A stretch of 38,064 bases of DNA from Deltaproteobacteria bacterium (lineage in GTDB: Bacteria > Desulfobacterota > Binatia > UBA9968 > JAJDTQ01): NCBI GenBank assembly GCA_026712905.1, contig JAPOPM010000066.1:1-38064 (forward strand), written 5' to 3'. Below the pieces are notes generated by a model. It was not told where the DNA came from. It worked only from the letters and a program-made list of their open reading frames with translations, and made no database searches. Positions 6,289 to 14,495 of this stretch are shown here, piece by piece (positions within the stretch are counted from its first letter, which is position 1; the number at the start of each line of letters is the position of its first letter). Both the position numbers and the translations under genes were made by a program.

Positions 6289-9200
6289 CTAACTCGGCCT
6301 CTCCGCCCGCGCCAACAACTCCCCAAAATCATAGTTGACGCTCGTCACCCCGAAGTCCGGTTCCTGCCCGAAGGGTCGGCGAACATAATGGACCCGCTGA
6401 CCGTCGTCTCCCAGGAACTCGACGATGGCGAGGATGAAGTCGTCAGGCTTGTTCAGGGAGTAGAGGACCTCGTTGCGCGTAACCGTGATGGAAGCTGCCC
6501 CACTGACGCGGCCCTTCACCTCGATGAACCGCAACTTGCCGGTTTCGGGCACCCGGCTCTCGATGTCGTAGCCCAGCTTCTCGAACTCCCGATCAGTAGG
6601 TTCGAAGCCCAAACGCCGCTCCACATCCATGACGATGGCTCGGGCGCGCGCGGCGGACGCCTGGGTGTCCTTCGGCGTCCTGAGTCCTGACACGCCACCC
6701 CCGGACATGGCTTCGATCAAGCCGACGGGAACTACCAGCAAGCCGCCCAGCACCACCGGGGGCAATGGTGAGATCTGTGCTTCGAGTTTCAGTTCCTCCA
6801 GCCGCTTCTGCAACCGCACCTGGAGGGTGTCCGCCCGCTTCCTCGCCTCTCCTGAGTTGAGCCGCGCACCGGTCTTGCCGGCTTGTTCCTGGAGCTTGAG
6901 CTGTTCGGCCCGGTGATCCCAATAGGTGATTTCCTTCGTCAGGCGGTCCTTGACCGCAGCCTCGGTCTTCGCGATCAAACTCAGCTTGGCGGCACGCACT
7001 TCCTTCAGGTGCTCGGGGACGACCTTTTCGACAGCGTAAGACAGGGCCGTCTGTTCCATATCCTTACGAATCCACGCGCATTCCTCACGGTCGAGGACGG
7101 CCTCGACCCCCGGTTCGTCGTCCGACAACGGCCGGTAATCCAGATACGGCGCATAATGTACGTGACGCGTCGCTCCGTCCGCATCGAGTTCCACGTAACG
7201 CACCCGCTTCGACACGACTCGCCGTTCGCCGGTGCGGGTGAGGCTTGCGTCTTGCACGGCATGTTCGACGAAAAAGAGCATACGGGGAGTGGTCCCGTTG
7301 TCGCCCTCGTCCACCAAAATCGTACCTCGCTTCAGGAGATCGCGGTGACGTTCGAGGGTCAGATCGAGAACAGCATCCAGCAACGGATGTCCCGGGCAGA
7401 CGAAGGCCGCCAAGGGTTGGCCCGGGGGCGCCACCATGTGTTTCTCGAAAGCAATGCGCTCGTAACGAGGCAACACCGGCTCACGCACGCTAACCAACCG
7501 GTCGCGGTTGCGGACCAACGCCGGGACATGGGTTACCTGGTAACGGCGGGTCTCACGTTGCCGCACCGAGCCACCCAGGCGCTGGAACGCTTCCCGGAAG
7601 AACGACTCGATGTAGTGCGGCTGAAGGCGACGCGCTTCGGCCCGCTCCATGTCTTCACGAATCCGGTGCAACCGGCCCGCGTCCATGCCATCATGGACCA
7701 ACTGCCGCTCCTCCAGCAGGTCCTGGAGCATGCGACGATCCAGCGCGTGATCCACCGCGGTATCCAAACGGGCCTGAACTTCCGGCTGCTCGCCGTACCG
7801 AATGGCCTCCAGCAGGAGTTCTCGCAGCGGCCTTCCTTCGAACTCCAACTTGCCGAGCACGTCGAATACCTGACCTCCCAGCGCCTCTCGCGCCTGCTCC
7901 AGCTTGTCCAGCAACTTGCGGTAGACGTCGCCCTCTCGTGTTTCGTCCGCCACCAGGTTCCACAGGTGGCACACTTCCGTCTGGCCGATCCGGTGAATGC
8001 GGCCGAAACGTTGCTCCAGGCGATTGGGGTTCCAGGGCAGATCGTAGTTCACCATCAGGTGGGCGCGCTGCAGGTTGATGCCTTCTCCCGCGGCGTCTGT
8101 CGCCAGCAGCACCTGGACCTCGGGGTCGTGCCGGAACGCTTCCTCCGCCTTGAGTCGATCCTCCCGGCCCATGCCGCCGTGGATCATCACGACCGAGGTT
8201 TCACGCCCAAGCAGAGTAGTGATTCGGCTCTGAAGATAACTCAAGGTGTCGCGATGCTCGGTGAAAAGAACCAGCTTCTGCCGCGGGGACGGCACAGGTG
8301 GCGGGATTGGACCTGCCCCGTAGGGGGTCGCATCGTCCTCGACTCGATCGGCGAACCCGGCCGACGTGAAGATCTCGCCGAGAAGGCTCGCCAGCTCTCG
8401 CCACTTCGTGTCGCCACCGCTCTGGCGCACACTCAACGCTTGCGCCTCCAGTGTTCTTAGCGTGTCGATCTCCGCCTTGAGCTCTAGAATAGAGCGGGCG
8501 GCCGTCGCCTGATCAAGGATGTGCACCTCCGCGTCGGCTATCTCCTGTTCCGGCGCATCGTCAAGATCCTCGACATCTTCCGCATCGAACTGTGGACCGT
8601 TCAACGCGGGAACAAAGGTGTCCTGTCGGCCCCGTTGAAGCACCTCCAAGTCGCGCAGGCGGCTCTCCAGGCGTTCGCGCCGCCGGCGAAGCGACTGATA
8701 GATCGCTTCCGGCGACGAGGCGAGCCGCCGCTGGAGGATTGTCAGGGCGAAGCCCACCGTGCCGGCCCGCTTGGCGTTGGCCAGCGCCTCCGCGCGATTG
8801 AACTCCTCGCGCACATAGTCGGTGACGGCCGTGTAGAGCCGAGCCTCAGCCTCCGACAGCTTGTAAGGGACCGTATAGGCGATGCGCTGCGGAAAGAGCG
8901 GCTTGCCGTCGAACTTCAGAAGACGTTCCTTGACCATGCGCCGCATCAGGTCAGAGACATCCGTGACGTGGACCCCGTCACGGAAGCGGCCCTCGAAGCG
9001 GTCGCCGTCAAGCAAAGCCATGAATAGCTGGAAGTCTTCCTCCTTGCCGTTGTGCGGCGTCGCCGTCATCAGCAGGAAGTGCCGTGTCAGACCCGACAGG
9101 AGCTGGCCCAGCCGGTAGCGTTTCGTGTACTTGATCTCGCCGCCGAAGAAGGTGGCCGACAGCTTGTGCGCCTCATCGCACACCACGAGATCCCAGCCGC

Positions 9201-9867
9201 AATCGGGGGCGCTGAGCTTGGCCTGTACGTCGTCGCCGCGTGACAGTTTGTCCAGGCGAGCGATCACGAGTGGGGTTTCCAGAAACCAATTGCCTGTGCG
9301 CGCCGCTTCCAACTTGTCGTTGGTGAGGATCTCGAACGGAAGCTGGAACCTGCGGTAGAGTTCGTCCTGCCATTGCTCCGCGAGACTCCCCGGGCAGACC
9401 ACCAGGCAACGCTCCAGATCGCCTCGCGCCATCAGCTCCTTGATGAGCAGGCCCGCCATGATTGTCTTGCCGGCTCCCGGGTCGTCGGCGAGCAGGAAAC
9501 GCAGCGGCTGGCGCGACAACATCGACTCGTAGACGGCGGTAATCTGATGCGGAAGCGGCTCCACCACCGAAGTGTGAACGGCCAATACCGGATCGAACAG
9601 GTGCGCCAGACGAATGCGTTGTGCCTCGGAAACGAGCCGGAAGAGCGCCCCGTCCCCGTCAAGGCTCCAGGGCCGACCGACTTCCACGACCTCGAGCCGG
9701 GGCTCGTCGTCGCGATAGAGCAGTTCGTTGGCGACCTTGCCCGTCGGCGTCTTGTAGGTCAGCTCCAGCGCCGCCGAGCCGAACCACTGGACATTGACGA
9801 CGGTGACAAGGCTGTCGGCAAGGATGCCCTTTACGGCGGTGCTAGGTTGAAGGTCTTCGAGTTTCAT
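6289..9867 (-). CDS. SNF2-type helicase with C-terminal DUF3883 nuclease-like domain
   Basis: A 1192-residue superfamily 2 translocase. The first RecA-like domain has DDPGAGKT (128-135), DEAH (231-234) and MTATPHNG (267-274). The second has LVLFTEH (532-538), IHGGMGREDR (562-571), LLATDAAGEGINLQ (587-600) and QRFGRIHRIGQ (619-629). An acidic, coiled insertion separates them (about 395-520). The C-terminal 119 residues are a DUF3883 domain with GYDIES and FIEVKGR, a PD-(D/E)xK-like pattern suggesting DNA cleavage. Proteins of this build occur in DISARM-like and methylase/ATPase defence loci, so a role in recognising or destroying foreign DNA is the best guess. It is convergent with the ubiquitin-like operon and lies 67 bases downstream of the RES toxin gene, with which it may be cotranscribed. 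Confidence 0.92.
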   Translation of the reverse strand: MKLEDLQPSTAVKGILADSLVTVVNVQWFGSAALELTYKTPTGKVANELLYRDDEPRLEVVEVGRPWSLDGDGALFRLVSEAQRIRLAHLFDPVLAVHTSVVEPLPHQITAVYESMLSRQPLRFLLADDPGAGKTIMAGLLIKELMARGDLERCLVVCPGSLAEQWQDELYRRFQLPFEILTNDKLEAARTGNWFLETPLVIARLDKLSRGDDVQAKLSAPDCGWDLVVCDEAHKLSATFFGGEIKYTKRYRLGQLLSGLTRHFLLMTATPHNGKEEDFQLFMALLDGDRFEGRFRDGVHVTDVSDLMRRMVKERLLKFDGKPLFPQRIAYTVPYKLSEAEARLYTAVTDYVREEFNRAEALANAKRAGTVGFALTILQRRLASSPEAIYQSLRRRRERLESRLRDLEVLQRGRQDTFVPALNGPQFDAEDVEDLDDAPEQEIADAEVHILDQATAARSILELKAEIDTLRTLEAQALSVRQSGGDTKWRELASLLGEIFTSAGFADRVEDDATPYGAGPIPPPVPSPRQKLVLFTEHRDTLSYLQSRITTLLGRETSVVMIHGGMGREDRLKAEEAFRHDPEVQVLLATDAAGEGINLQRAHLMVNYDLPWNPNRLEQRFGRIHRIGQTEVCHLWNLVADETREGDVYRKLLDKLEQAREALGGQVFDVLGKLEFEGRPLRELLLEAIRYGEQPEVQARLDTAVDHALDRRMLQDLLEERQLVHDGMDAGRLHRIREDMERAEARRLQPHYIESFFREAFQRLGGSVRQRETRRYQVTHVPALVRNRDRLVSVREPVLPRYERIAFEKHMVAPPGQPLAAFVCPGHPLLDAVLDLTLERHRDLLKRGTILVDEGDNGTTPRMLFFVEHAVQDASLTRTGERRVVSKRVRYVELDADGATRHVHYAPYLDYRPLSDDEPGVEAVLDREECAWIRKDMEQTALSYAVEKVVPEHLKEVRAAKLSLIAKTEAAVKDRLTKEITYWDHRAEQLKLQEQAGKTGARLNSGEARKRADTLQVRLQKRLEELKLEAQISPLPPVVLGGLLVVPVGLIEAMSGGGVSGLRTPKDTQASAARARAIVMDVERRLGFEPTDREFEKLGYDIESRVPETGKLRFIEVKGRVSGAASITVTRNEVLYSLNKPDDFILAIVEFLGDDGQRVHYVRRPFGQEPDFGVTSVNYDFGELLARAERPS

Positions 9868-9934
9868 CCCATGGGCCTCTCAAGTTGAAGCTGGTTGAGC
9901 TCCAAGCGCCACTTTCCGTGGACGGTTAGGCCGT

Positions 9935-10507
9935 TCAACCGACTTCGACGACGCCATGGCTGCGAACAACCGTTTTGACGATCCGAGTCTCCTGTTCGCA
10001 GAAGACGATCAAGTTGTTCGACGCCGGACCACGTGCGCTGGGGACCAACAAGCCGTCCGCGCCCAGGAAGGCGCATGCCTCGGCGATCTCCTGAGAACGC
10101 GGGTATTCTCTCTGCCGCTCAAGATAGCTCAGGTGGCCGTAAGAGGCCGCATCGAAGCCGATGGCCGAGAGTGCTTCGAGGCTGGGGAAGCGCATGACCG
10201 CATCCAGGCGCACCGCCAATTCAAACAGCTCATAGCGTACTTTCGAAGGCGGAAGAGGCTGGCCTTGATACAGATGAAAACGTCGCTCCGCGATGGCGGC
10301 CTCGCGTGTTTCCGAGGTGTAGAGCACGTCCAGCGTGCCGTCGTCCCAACGTCCTCCAGCCCGTGAGCATACAAGCGGATCAGAGCCCTCTCGCACCGAC
10401 CGCCACACCGTTCCCGAGTAGGGGGATTGCTCGACGCGTTCCAATGCATCGAGCAATCGCCGATCCCGTATCCGGAACCCGGTTTGGAAGCGGTTCCCTT
10501 GCGCCAT
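9935..10507 (-). CDS. RES-domain toxin (NAD+-degrading type)
   Basis: A 190-residue RES-family protein. The conserved Arg (VWRSV, Arg36), the GGRW segment (51-54), Tyr63 in VLYTSETREAAIAE, Glu74, and Ser163 in ASNNLIVF follow the family pattern. Characterised RES toxins such as MbcT degrade NAD+ and are held inactive by a cognate Xre/MbcA-type antitoxin. The antitoxin gene ends two bases upstream on the same strand, the usual order for this module. Length is normal for the family and no inactivating change is visible. It sits between the antitoxin and the large helicase. Confidence 0.92.
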   Translation of the reverse strand: MAQGNRFQTGFRIRDRRLLDALERVEQSPYSGTVWRSVREGSDPLVCSRAGGRWDDGTLDVLYTSETREAAIAERRFHLYQGQPLPPSKVRYELFELAVRLDAVMRFPSLEALSAIGFDAASYGHLSYLERQREYPRSQEIAEACAFLGADGLLVPSARGPASNNLIVFCEQETRIVKTVVRSHGVVEVG

Positions 10508-10509
10508 CT

Positions 10510-10866
10510 TCAGAGATACGCGTCCGCATCCAAGCGATCGAGGACGGCGATCACTTCTTCGGTGCGCTCGCCATGGATCAGGTCGATGGCCCGCTCACCG
10601 TCCAACTGCGGGTGCCGTGCATAGAGCCAGGCGCGAACTTCCTCTTGGCTATAGTATTCGCTGAGCCGCATCACCACGTAGGACAGATCCGACATGATGA
10701 GTTGCGTTTTCGGATGCGGCGACTTCTGGCCGCTCCCCCATCGAGATACCGTCGCCTTGGATACACCGGCAAAATTAGCGATGTCGGTTCCCTTCAAGCC
10801 ACCGGTTTGCTGCAAGCGTTCGATGAACCGCACAACCGGTTTGCCCATCTTCCTTGTTTGTTCCAT
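10510..10866 (-). CDS. Xre/MbcA/ParS-family antitoxin (DUF2384)
   Basis: A 118-residue antitoxin with an N-terminal helix-turn-helix (about residues 13-52, with GVSKATVSRWGSGQKSP) and a C-terminal MbcA/ParS/Xre toxin-binding domain (EVRAWLYARHPQLDGERAID followed by the VIAVLDRLDADAYL end). The ATG at 10866 is preferred because it follows the promoter below with a leader of about 55 bases; upstream in-frame codons run across that promoter. It should neutralise the RES toxin encoded two bases downstream and repress its own operon through the dyad that overlaps the -10 box. Confidence 0.9.
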   Translation of the reverse strand: MEQTRKMGKPVVRFIERLQQTGGLKGTDIANFAGVSKATVSRWGSGQKSPHPKTQLIMSDLSYVVMRLSEYYSQEEVRAWLYARHPQLDGERAIDLIHGERTEEVIAVLDRLDADAYL

Positions 10867-10921
10867 ACGCAACTCCGCGCGGTCGGTGTGCCGGGTGGCT
10901 CCTGTATCCGATGACACCTTG

Positions 10922-10946
10922 GTTTCAATATCATATGTAGTGAAAC
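10922..10946. promoter_or_regulatory. Inverted-repeat operator of the RES-Xre module
   Basis: GTTTCA (10922-10927) and TGAAAC (10941-10946) form a perfect 6-base inverted repeat with a 13-base spacer. It straddles the -10 box and start site, exactly where an autorepressing antitoxin would bind. Confidence 0.6.
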
Positions 10947-10957
10947 ACACAAGTCAA
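10930..10957 (-). promoter_or_regulatory. Promoter of the RES-Xre module
   Basis: On the minus strand TTGACT (10957-10952) and TATGAT (10935-10930) are 16 bases apart, a good sigma-70-type promoter. The predicted start near 10923 gives a leader of about 55 bases before the antitoxin ATG. Confidence 0.7.
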
Positions 10958-11067
10958 CAGCGCGGATGCTATGGAGTTGATTCGCATCCCTCGCCCAACC
11001 CCTCCGTTTCGTGTATCGTGGCGGTCGGATCGAGGGACCAATCGAAAGAACCACCAGGAGGAATCCC

Positions 11068-12237
11068 ATGAACAACCTGCGCGGCAAGTACGCCATCGTG
11101 GGCGTCGGGCACAGCAAGCTCGGCAAGGTGCCGGAGATGGGGCCCATCGGGATGTTCGCGGTGGCGGCGCGGAACGCCATCGCGGACGCGGGGTTGACCA
11201 AGGCGGACGTGGACGGGCTGATCACGCGGGGGCCGGATGACGTGTACTGCCACCACCAGCGGGTGGGGGCGGCGCTGGGGCTCAACGTGACCTACAGCAC
11301 GTCGACGGACAACGGCGGCGCCAGCCAGGTGCTGGGGGTGGCCATGGCGTGCATGGCCATCGATGCGGGGCTTTGCAGCACGGCGGTGGTGGGCTTCGGG
11401 CGGGATACGTGGTCCCGGACGCACCGCACGGAGACCGCGCGCAAGCGGGTCAACATCGGCATCCAGAACCAGGGCGAGTTCGGGCCCGAGTTCGGCTGGT
11501 TCGGCGCTCCGTCCAACTACGCGGTGTCGGCGCGGCGCCACATGAAGCTCTACGGCACCACCAAGGAGCAGTTGGGCCACATCGCGGTGGCGTTCCGCGA
11601 GCACGCGAGCCGCAACCCCAACGCGTTCTTCCAGAAGCCGGTCACCATCGAGGAGTACCTGAACGCGCGTATGATCGTCGATCCCCTGTGCCTCTACGAC
11701 TGCAGCGTCTACATCGACGGCGCCGCCGCGGTGGTGGTGACCTCGGCGGAACGCGCCCGGGACCTGAAGCAGCCGCCGGCCCATGTCATGGGTTTCGGTT
11801 TCGGCAACCGGCTCAGCGGCTGGTTCGAGGAGAGCAACATGCTCACCACCGGGGCCAAGGAGGCGGGCGAGGGAGCCTACCGCATGGCCGGCATCGGCCC
11901 CGAGGACGTGGACACGGCCCAACTCTACGACTGCTTCACGCAGATGGTGCTGCTGCAGCTCGAGGACTACGGCTTCTGCGACAAGGGTGAAGGCGGCCCG
12001 TTCGCCGCTTCGGGGGCGCTGCGGCTGGGCGGCCGGCTGCCCACCAACACATCGGGCGGGCAGCTCTCGGAAGGGCATACCGAAGGCATGTTGCAGATCG
12101 TGGAAGGCGTGCGCCAGGTCCGCCGCGAGCACGGACCCGACCGCCAGGTGAAGGACGCCGAAGTGGCCTTGGTGAGCGAACACGGCGGCAATACGGCCTG
12201 CCAGTCCGCCATGATCCTGGCGAGGGAAGCATCATGA
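11068..12237 (+). CDS. Thiolase-fold protein, DUF35-associated (lacks the nucleophilic Cys)
   Basis: A 389-residue thiolase-superfamily protein (SCP-x/Ltp type). At the position of the usual nucleophilic cysteine the sequence is STDNGGASQ (79-87) with no cysteine, and the second half carries TSGGQLSEGH (328-337) and EHGGNTACQS (371-380). DUF35-partnered members without the cysteine include the steroid side-chain aldolase Ltp2, which works with a DUF35 subunit. A retro-aldol or acyl-CoA-related reaction is therefore as likely as thiolysis. The ATG at 11068 has AGGAGG upstream, and the stop overlaps the next start as ATGA, so it is made together with its OB-fold partner. The substrate is not evident. 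Confidence 0.88.
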   Translation: MNNLRGKYAIVGVGHSKLGKVPEMGPIGMFAVAARNAIADAGLTKADVDGLITRGPDDVYCHHQRVGAALGLNVTYSTSTDNGGASQVLGVAMACMAIDAGLCSTAVVGFGRDTWSRTHRTETARKRVNIGIQNQGEFGPEFGWFGAPSNYAVSARRHMKLYGTTKEQLGHIAVAFREHASRNPNAFFQKPVTIEEYLNARMIVDPLCLYDCSVYIDGAAAVVVTSAERARDLKQPPAHVMGFGFGNRLSGWFEESNMLTTGAKEAGEGAYRMAGIGPEDVDTAQLYDCFTQMVLLQLEDYGFCDKGEGGPFAASGALRLGGRLPTNTSGGQLSEGHTEGMLQIVEGVRQVRREHGPDRQVKDAEVALVSEHGGNTACQSAMILAREAS

Positions 12238-12644
12238 GCGAGTACACCAAGCCGTTGCCGTATCCCACGGTGGAGTCGGAGCCCTTCTGGGAGGGCTGCA
12301 AGCGCCACGAGTTGTTGTTGCCGCGGTGCCGCGCGTGTTCCGGATACTGGTTCCCGCCCGGTGCCACCTGCCCGCACTGCTGGAGCACGGAGTGGGACTG
12401 GACCAAGGCGTCGGGCCGCGGCAGGATCCACTCGTTCGGCGTCTACCACCGAGTGTACCACCCGGGGTTCGAGGGCGAAGTCCCCTACGTGTTCGCGGTC
12501 GTTCAACTGGAGGAAGGACCTCGGCTGGTGAGCAACGTGGTGAACGAGTCGCCCGAGAAGCTCGAATGCGACCAACCCGTGGAGGTGGTGTTCGAGGATG
12601 TCACGGAGGACGTGACCCTCTACAAGTTCAGGCCCGCGGGCTGA
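12234..12644 (+). CDS. Zn-ribbon OB-fold (DUF35) partner of the thiolase-fold protein
   Basis: A 136-residue protein with an N-terminal helix, a rubredoxin-like zinc ribbon (Cys32-x2-Cys35 and Cys46-x2-Cys49) and a C-terminal OB fold (about 62-133). DUF35 proteins form complexes with thiolase-fold enzymes and are thought to help bind acyl-CoA or shape the active site. The four-base overlap with the upstream gene supports a fixed two-subunit complex. The pair ends in a convergent junction with the SYLF gene, 20 bases away. Confidence 0.9.
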   Translation: MSEYTKPLPYPTVESEPFWEGCKRHELLLPRCRACSGYWFPPGATCPHCWSTEWDWTKASGRGRIHSFGVYHRVYHPGFEGEVPYVFAVVQLEEGPRLVSNVVNESPEKLECDQPVEVVFEDVTEDVTLYKFRPAG

Positions 12645-12660
12645 CCGCCCGTGTAAACCG

Positions 12661-12672
12661 CGCGCTAGCGCG
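12661..12672. repeat. Perfect palindrome at a convergent junction
   Basis: CGCGCTAGCGCG is its own reverse complement. The CTAG core supplies the TAG stop codon of the minus-strand SYLF gene. The same 12-mer occurs inside the longer palindrome at 26177-26190, also at a convergent junction. It might act as a weak bidirectional terminator, but no T-run follows. Confidence 0.4.
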
Positions 12673-13342
12673 ACGCCTTGGTGAGCGTCTGGATGAGCGG
12701 ATCGGCCTGCTTGTTGCTGACGCTTCTCCGGAGCAGGATGTCCCGTGGCGTGACATCCACGGTCCCGTAGTAGGTGCGGTTGTCGTCTCGACTCACCACC
12801 ACGCCCCCGCCCTCCACCGACAGGCCCGCGAACAGCCCCTTGACGCGGGCGAACGAGAAGAGGTCGAAGATCTCGGCCTTGGCGCCGACGCCGTCCGGAC
12901 CCACGCCGATGCTCGCGTCGGCGCCAAGCTGGAACTTGTCGGTGAGAAATCTCCTGAGGCCCGTGTCCGTCATGATCATGAGGATGACCTCGCCCGCCCC
13001 GACGCCGAACTGAAGGCCGACGGAACCCGACAACACGTCATAGAAGGCGGGATAGCTCCACCGGCCGTCCTTGTCCTGCGCCAGGAGCACGCCCTTGCCG
13101 ATGGAGCCGCCAACGAAAAAGCCGCCCTTGACGAAGCTCGGCATGATGAGGAGGCCCTTGGCGTAACGGACATTGTTCCGGAACCACGTCATCCGGGAAT
13201 CCCGTTGGAATTCCTCGAAGGTCACACGGGCCTTGTCCACTCTGACGGCCAAGTCCTTCGCGGCCGTTGGCTGTCCGAACACGACGGCGGACGACATGGA
13301 GAAGAGGAACAAGACGGCGAGCGAAACCAGAGTTCTCTTCAT
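12665..13342 (-). CDS. SYLF-domain (YSC84-like) exported protein
   Basis: A 225-residue protein with a signal peptide (MKRTLVSLAVLFLFSM... to about residue 23) and a SYLF/YSC84 domain over the rest: GLLIMPSFVKGGFFVGGSIG, a YDVLSGSVGLQFGVGAGEV segment, and ADASIGVGPDGVGAKAE followed by SFARVKGLFAGLSVEGGG. The fold binds phosphoinositides in eukaryotes; bacterial members are exported proteins of unclear function, probably envelope-associated. It lies 107 bases downstream of the cyclodeaminase-family gene on the same strand, so it may have its own promoter. The start at 13342 is chosen for the signal peptide. Confidence 0.88.
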   Translation of the reverse strand: MKRTLVSLAVLFLFSMSSAVVFGQPTAAKDLAVRVDKARVTFEEFQRDSRMTWFRNNVRYAKGLLIMPSFVKGGFFVGGSIGKGVLLAQDKDGRWSYPAFYDVLSGSVGLQFGVGAGEVILMIMTDTGLRRFLTDKFQLGADASIGVGPDGVGAKAEIFDLFSFARVKGLFAGLSVEGGGVVVSRDDNRTYYGTVDVTPRDILLRRSVSNKQADPLIQTLTKASR

Positions 13343-13449
13343 TGAATGCCTCTCTTCCTCCAGTGGCCCGCGGACCGACGACCCAGCCTGACCGTGCACT
13401 TTCAGGATACCACGCGAGACGGGCATGAAAAACGGAATACGCGACTTCT

Positions 13450-14490
13450 TCAGAACTCGGTGCCGATACCGGCGGCCCGTGCCTTGTCGTGGGCAAGCCG
13501 CGCCAGCGCCATGTACCCGACGCCCTGATCGCTGTTCTGCTTGAAGAGGGTGATCTCGCGGTCGTTGCGGCGGCCGCGGGTCTTCCCGGTGACCAGAGCG
13601 CTCAGGTCCTTGACGTGGTCCCAAGCGATCACTCCGTTTTGCACCGGCTCCAGCAGGTCGCCCTGTTCGTCCTGGATACCCTGTTGCACCAGCGTCGCCA
13701 CGATCACGTCCGCCCGCGCCAGCACCTCGTCGTCCAGCTCCCGTCGAGGCCGGCTCACCAGCCCCTCCATCAAGAGCTCCTTGTTGCCCACGATGGAGGT
13801 GACGTGGACCCCTTCCTCCAGCCAGCGTCCGAACACCACCGGCATGTTGCTGCCGGTGGCGCAAACGATGATGTCCACGTTCCGGGCGGCGTCCTCGGCC
13901 CGCTCCACCGGTTTCAGCTCTGCCTCCACGCAGGACTGCATGGTCTCGCAGAACGCACGGCGGTTGTCCGCGCTACGGCTGTAGACCCGCACCTCGGTGA
14001 TGGGCCGGATGGCGCACATGGCCTCCAGGTGGCGCCGCGCCTGACGGCCGGTGCCGAGAAGGCCCAGCACCCGGGCATCCTGCCGCGCCAGCCCGCGGGT
14101 GCCGACGGCGCTGGTGATGGCGGTCTCGGTGGCGAACTCGTCCCCCGGCTCCTCCCGCCGGTACAAGGGCGGGCAGCCGGCGATGATGGCCAGGAGCGCG
14201 CCGGTCTCGCTGTCGTAGCAGACGTAGACCCGCGTCCCCACCGCCGCGTAGCTCTGGTCGTCGGCCGTGTAGTTGTGGCGCTCGTAGTGGACGAAGGTCC
14301 CGGCCACGCTCAGGGGCACGCAGCCGCCCGAGTGCACGCTGATGCGGCGGTCGTCCGCCAGCATGCGCTGGCGCGGCAGGCTGAAGAGGGGATGCTCCTC
14401 CTGGGAGGCGAATCCCCGCTCCACCGCGTCCACCGCCTCGGTGATGGAGATGAGCCCCTTGAGCTCCTCCGCCTTGATGAACAGCGCCAT
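13450..14490 (-). CDS. Ornithine cyclodeaminase / mu-crystallin family enzyme
   Basis: A 346-residue protein of the OCD/mu-crystallin family. The NAD-binding loop LGLLGTGRQARRHLEAM, then EVRVYSRSADNRRAF, DIIVCATGSNMPVV and GVHVTSIVGNKELL are the usual Rossmann landmarks. The family includes ornithine cyclodeaminase, alanine dehydrogenase and ketimine reductases, so the substrate cannot be named. The start at 14490 is five bases after the stop of the alpha/beta-hydrolase gene, so the two form an operon. The middle of the N-terminal domain (CPPLYRREEPGDEFATETAI) differs from classical ornithine cyclodeaminase, which argues against a confident ocd label. Confidence 0.88.
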   Translation of the reverse strand: MALFIKAEELKGLISITEAVDAVERGFASQEEHPLFSLPRQRMLADDRRISVHSGGCVPLSVAGTFVHYERHNYTADDQSYAAVGTRVYVCYDSETGALLAIIAGCPPLYRREEPGDEFATETAITSAVGTRGLARQDARVLGLLGTGRQARRHLEAMCAIRPITEVRVYSRSADNRRAFCETMQSCVEAELKPVERAEDAARNVDIIVCATGSNMPVVFGRWLEEGVHVTSIVGNKELLMEGLVSRPRRELDDEVLARADVIVATLVQQGIQDEQGDLLEPVQNGVIAWDHVKDLSALVTGKTRGRRNDREITLFKQNSDQGVGYMALARLAHDKARAAGIGTEF

Positions 14491-14495
14491 ACCGG

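Noticed and set aside
6883-8460. 525-codon plus-strand reading frame
   Set aside because: It is antisense to the SNF2 helicase, has no recognisable domain, and reflects GC-rich third positions of the real gene.
10969-12183. 404-codon minus-strand reading frame
   Set aside because: It lies opposite the thiolase-fold gene; the translation is rich in His, Arg, Ala and Val and shows no family motif.
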